This document shows positions 61,354 to 64,000 of a DNA stretch of 64,000 nt, one piece after another. The stretch's first letter is position 1. Every line of letters starts with the position of its first letter. The position numbers and the translations under genes are program-made. The notes beneath the pieces were generated by a model. It had not been told where the DNA came from. It saw only the letters and a list, made by a program, of their open reading frames with translations, and did not search any database. Location of the stretch: NCBI GenBank assembly GCA_963693305.1, contig OY855910.1:21406862-21470861 (forward strand). Direction: 5' to 3'. Origin of the DNA: Meandrina meandrites (taxonomy: Eukaryota; Cnidaria; Anthozoa; Scleractinia; Meandrinidae).

Positions 61354-62797
61354 TCAGTTCAAAATGAGAGAGGCAAAACATTTTGGACATTTGGGGATTT
61401 CCTTCTGGTTTCGTTCTTCTATTCTTACATTAAAATGAAAAATTTTCCAGCGCACTGCCATCATTTCTGTTTCCCGTTCATCAATCACGCCACTCTTAAT
61501 GTAAATAATGGGCTGTTTCCCTGTGCAAAATATCGGAGTGTCTTTGTCAAAGACAATGTCTCTAGCATAATGGGTCTTTGGAGCAGGCAAATGTACAATT
61601 TGTCCCTCAAGCATTAGAAGAAAATCGTGCCACTGGATTACTTGTTGCGACCACCGGAAATCGTTCAGAAAAATGCACTCAGCATCTTCGGCTCCAACCC
61701 ATGCAAAAGAGCTACACGCCGGATTACAAAAAGTGTTGTAAACAGATGTAAGAGGGTTCAGTATAAATGTCTTGGCAGAATTCGCGGGTCCACAAATCAT
61801 TATGTTTCTGAATTTGCTGCGCCCCTTATCTAGAAGTTCCTTTATGGACTCTGTAAATGTTTCCTTGCATATACCATTTTGCTGTAGCACTTCAAGTGCA
61901 CAAGAAAGCCACTGTCCTTCACATCCGGTAACACATTCGCCTTGCTCAGCCTCTTCAAGAATTTCAATGCGCGATTTGTTAGACCTGTCTAGCTTTTCTT
62001 GTGCGGTTCTCATTTCCCATGCTGTAGTCTAAACCTCTGCAACTACACGAGGTCCTCTATTTACAATAAACTCAGCAACGTCGAATTTTCCTTCCATTTT
62101 CTGCTTATTTGCAAACACCAACAATTCCGTTCTGTTTTTAATACCTTTTTGGACTATTAATTCAGAAAGGTCGAATGCAGATAGGCGTTTTTTTCGTTTG
62201 TTGCGGCTCGATCTCTTATCTTCTTCACAAACGCTTCCTTCAATATCCAAGTTAATGTCATCCGTGTCATCATCGGAGCTGGCGGTTTTTGGAAGCTCGC
62301 GCTTTGTAAACACTTTCTTTACACTAGAGGCAGCATTAGTCTTCGGAGGTTTTGAATTCCACAAGTCTGGATGATTGTCGCTTTGCAAAAATTCTTGGTC
62401 TTCTTTTACAACATATTTCCAAGCGCTATAATAATTATGATGCAGATTGGAAAAAGTAATTCTTTGAGGGTAGCCACCTTTTGCATTTGTCCAGTTTAAT
62501 AGCCAAGTGATAGTGATATCCTCCGTTTTCGTGGGACTCTCTGCAACAAGCCCAATGCAAAACATCTGAATTTGTTTCCTTGAAAGAACAAACAACAGCT
62601 TCGGCAAAAGATTTGCGCGTTAGAAACTTGTCCAAATTTGATTGGCTGTAGGTCACCAGATAAACCTGCCTCACAGCTGAGGATTTTAATTCCGTTAATA
62701 GATCTTCTTTTCCTTTTGTCGCACTGTGGCTTACGTTTTCATCACATCCATCATCGCTAGACTCGGAGTCAGTTCCATAAACCTCAAGAAACTCCAT
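61354..62797 (-). pseudogene. CRESS-like Rep: HUH endonuclease plus SF3 helicase, broken twice
   Basis: The likely start is the Met at 62,797 (MEFLEVYGTD); an open frame extends upstream to 62,899. RCR motif 1 is QVYLVTY. Motif 2 is GYHYHLAI (HUH, about 62,515-62,507). Motif 3 is YVVK with the candidate nicking tyrosine at 62,415-62,413. The helicase part (from 62,013) shows Walker A GPANSAKT (61,791-61,768), Walker B ECIFLND, a motif C-like TPIFCTGK, and a late arginine RW. It ends with a CPKC pair. Breaks: the frame changes near 62,456, between motifs 2 and 3, and an in-frame TAG at 62,031-62,029 separates the nickase part from the helicase part. Walker A has Ala in place of the usual Gly before Lys. 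The three segments are collinear, so this was one gene. Proteins of this kind replicate single-stranded DNA circles by rolling circle. Confidence 0.82.
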
Positions 62798-62899
62798 ACA
62801 CGTACAGAAATAGCAACCGTTGTAAATAAAATACAAAGCGCCGTTTGACGCGACTAAACGCGCAGTTCGTTCTAATATGAAACCACTGAGACTAACCAA

Positions 62900-63449
62900 A
62901 GGTATTTCCGAGAACTTTGTGAGAAATATACAATTTAAAACATATATTAAGGAAACGTGGTAACAACCGAATAAATTGAGCGAATTTCCTTCTCGTACCG
63001 ATACTTAATAGTTTTCTGGAAAATCACTTATCATCTCAATCTATGTTCTATTCGTTGCGTTGACGTAAGAAAGTGTTATCTCTGAAATCTGGCAACGTTG
63101 CCTGCGTAAACCAGTACAGAAAAAAAAATTTGGCGATCTTTTAACACTGTACATTGCGTTCTTAACTTCACCTCAAGCCAAACAAATCCAAAAAGCACTG
63201 GACTTCGCTTTATTTAGCACTTTACTGCCATTTTCCTTACTCCTCCCTTTTTGCAGTCAATTAGCGCTAATGACGTCAAAGACAGAAATGCAAAAAATTC
63301 ACTTCTTTATTGTGAAATTTCCAAACCGCGAAAGTTAGAGAAAAGAAATTCATATTTTTTAAAACGATACATTAAAAAGAAATAGTGCTGTAAATTTCAT
63401 CACTTGCTTAGGCTATAAAAGATAGTTATAACGGATTGAAGTACTCAGA
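62900..63449. other. Non-coding right part of the hybrid element
   Basis: 550 bp upstream of the Rep gene and before the right direct repeat. ATATATTAAGG near 62,942 is AT-rich enough to serve as a minus-strand TATA region. GGCTATAAAAGATAG at 63,410 is a TATA-like box pointing rightward into the direct repeat. No ORF. Confidence 0.4.
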
Positions 63450-63712
63450 CAACCAGTTTCAAAATGGTTGAGACACTCTCCTCAAAAAATGCCATTCCCT
63501 TTAAAATTGCTCCAAAAATTGGAAAAGAAGTAAGAAATATAGCTTCCGACCCCCCACCCCCCTTTCAAAGTTGTTGCTTAACTAACTCAATGTCATGCGC
63601 ACAAGTTAGCAACATTGAGATGGGGGAGGGGGGTGAAAGATTGCTAAGTATTTGAAAATCTGAAAATTACCCAGAAAAGGTGTAGTGTCTCAACAGGTTT
63701 TGAAAATGGTTG
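63450..63712 (+). repeat. Right 263-bp direct repeat of the hybrid element
   Basis: Same orientation as the left copy, one base different, offset 4,105 bp with no indel. Its right border touches TA; its left border is preceded by GA. Confidence 0.9.
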
Positions 63713-63825
63713 TAGCTAGTCATTTCATACGCTCATTTCAGGCTAGTAAGCACACATATTTTTTTAACATGTACTTTTATTGTTGCCTGCTGCTCTGGAA
63801 GTACTTGTATACGAGATAACTTTTT

Positions 63826-63846
63826 TGTTGTTGTTGTTGTTGTTGT
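63826..63846. repeat. (TTG)n microsatellite
   Basis: Seven TTG units followed by a T-run, still within intron 2. Confidence 0.8.
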
Positions 63847-64000
63847 TTTTTTTTGCATCAGTATGATCCACACTCATTTCATTTCACGTCAGAATAGAAT
63901 ATTCCGTGTCAATGACACAAAAACGTGGCCTAGATTGTCTTTGAACACTGGGTATTGCAGTTTTTAAAAAATTTCCAGTGCGGTTTTGCAGGTATTGAAC

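Larger units (their letters stand above)
59345..63712. mobile_element. Hybrid Tc1/mariner transposon carrying an HUH-SF3 Rep gene
   Basis: 4,368 bp flanked by TA (59,343-59,344 and 63,713-63,714). The outer 28 bp are imperfect inverted repeats (CAACCAGTTTCAAAA at the left, TTTTGAAAATGGTTG at the right, then GAGACACT/AGTGTCTC). The first and last 263 bp are also direct repeats of each other. The inner borders of the repeats are not flanked by TA, so this is most simply one element and not two MITEs. Cargo: an intact DD34E transposase (plus), a broken Rep gene (minus), convergent, with a repeat cluster between them. It lies in intron 2 of the Tec-like gene. Confidence 0.8.

Noticed and set aside
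59345..63712. Two independent MITEs flanking unrelated genes by chance
   Set aside because: The inner borders of both repeats lack TA whereas the outer borders have it, and the repeats differ at one base; not fully excluded without other copies.
59345..63712. LTR retrotransposon because of long direct repeats
   Set aside because: No gag, pol, primer-binding site or polypurine tract; ends are not TG...CA; cargo is a DNA transposase and a Rep.
63861..63891. Third kinase exon starting TATGATCC after TTTGCATCAG
   Set aside because: In phase 0 it reaches a stop after eleven codons, has no donor, and does not look like a PH domain.
1..64000. CRISPR arrays, bacterial operons or phage genes
   Set aside because: Repeats are transposon ends, satellites or SINEs; genes are spliced and AT-rich introns dominate.

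Overview
This is an AT-rich window of an invertebrate animal genome, most likely an anthozoan cnidarian such as a stony coral. The reasons are small phase-compatible exons in long introns, a SEFIR-domain interleukin-17-receptor-like gene followed by a Tec-family kinase gene, an interstitial (CCCTAA)n tract, and many TTAA- and TA-flanked DNA transposons. The species call is inference. There are no bacterial features: no operons, Shine-Dalgarno sites or CRISPR arrays.

Host genes. (1) About 7.75-46.1 kb, plus strand: 13 exons that splice in phase into an open frame of 600 codons plus stop. It encodes an Ig-like module, two fibronectin-III-like modules, one transmembrane helix and a cytoplasmic SEFIR domain, i.e. 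an IL-17-receptor-like protein. The signal-peptide exon lies upstream or was not recognised. (2) From 50.18 kb past the right edge, plus strand: the first two coding exons of a Tec/Btk-type tyrosine kinase (N-terminal part of the PH domain). Everything else is intron or intergenic DNA dominated by mobile elements.

Region by region. 0-2.4 kb: decayed L1/Tx1-type LINE. 2.78-7.68 kb: transposons nested inside one another. 8.4-13.4 kb: a tRNA-derived SINE, several TTAA MITEs and a 21-bp tandem array. 16.6-20.05 kb: a large inverted-repeat element with an internal fold-back and telomere-like repeats, then a CR1-like LINE fragment that ends at an exon. 23.6-24.7 kb: a Tc1/mariner-like element with long inverted repeats that keeps only a helix-turn-helix ORF. 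28.5-29.2 kb: an array of tRNA-like repeats. 29.2-33.9 kb: a minus-strand L1-like LINE split by two DNA transposons. 34.3-39.0 kb: hAT-like and inverted-repeat elements. 40.7-41.1 kb: a large microsatellite. 41.5-42.5 kb: nested TTAA elements. 52.0-57.1 kb: further MITEs.

The most interesting object is 59,345-63,712, inside intron 2 of the kinase gene. It is a 4,368-bp unit bounded by TA dinucleotides. It carries an intact 357-codon Tc1/mariner-type DD34E transposase on the plus strand. Convergent to it is a broken replication-initiator gene with HUH nickase motifs, YxxK and an SF3 helicase. Two 263-bp direct repeats that differ at one base flank both genes. A cluster of 9-bp repeats lies between the two convergent 3' ends. 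This looks like a hybrid of a cut-and-paste transposon and a rolling-circle replicon.
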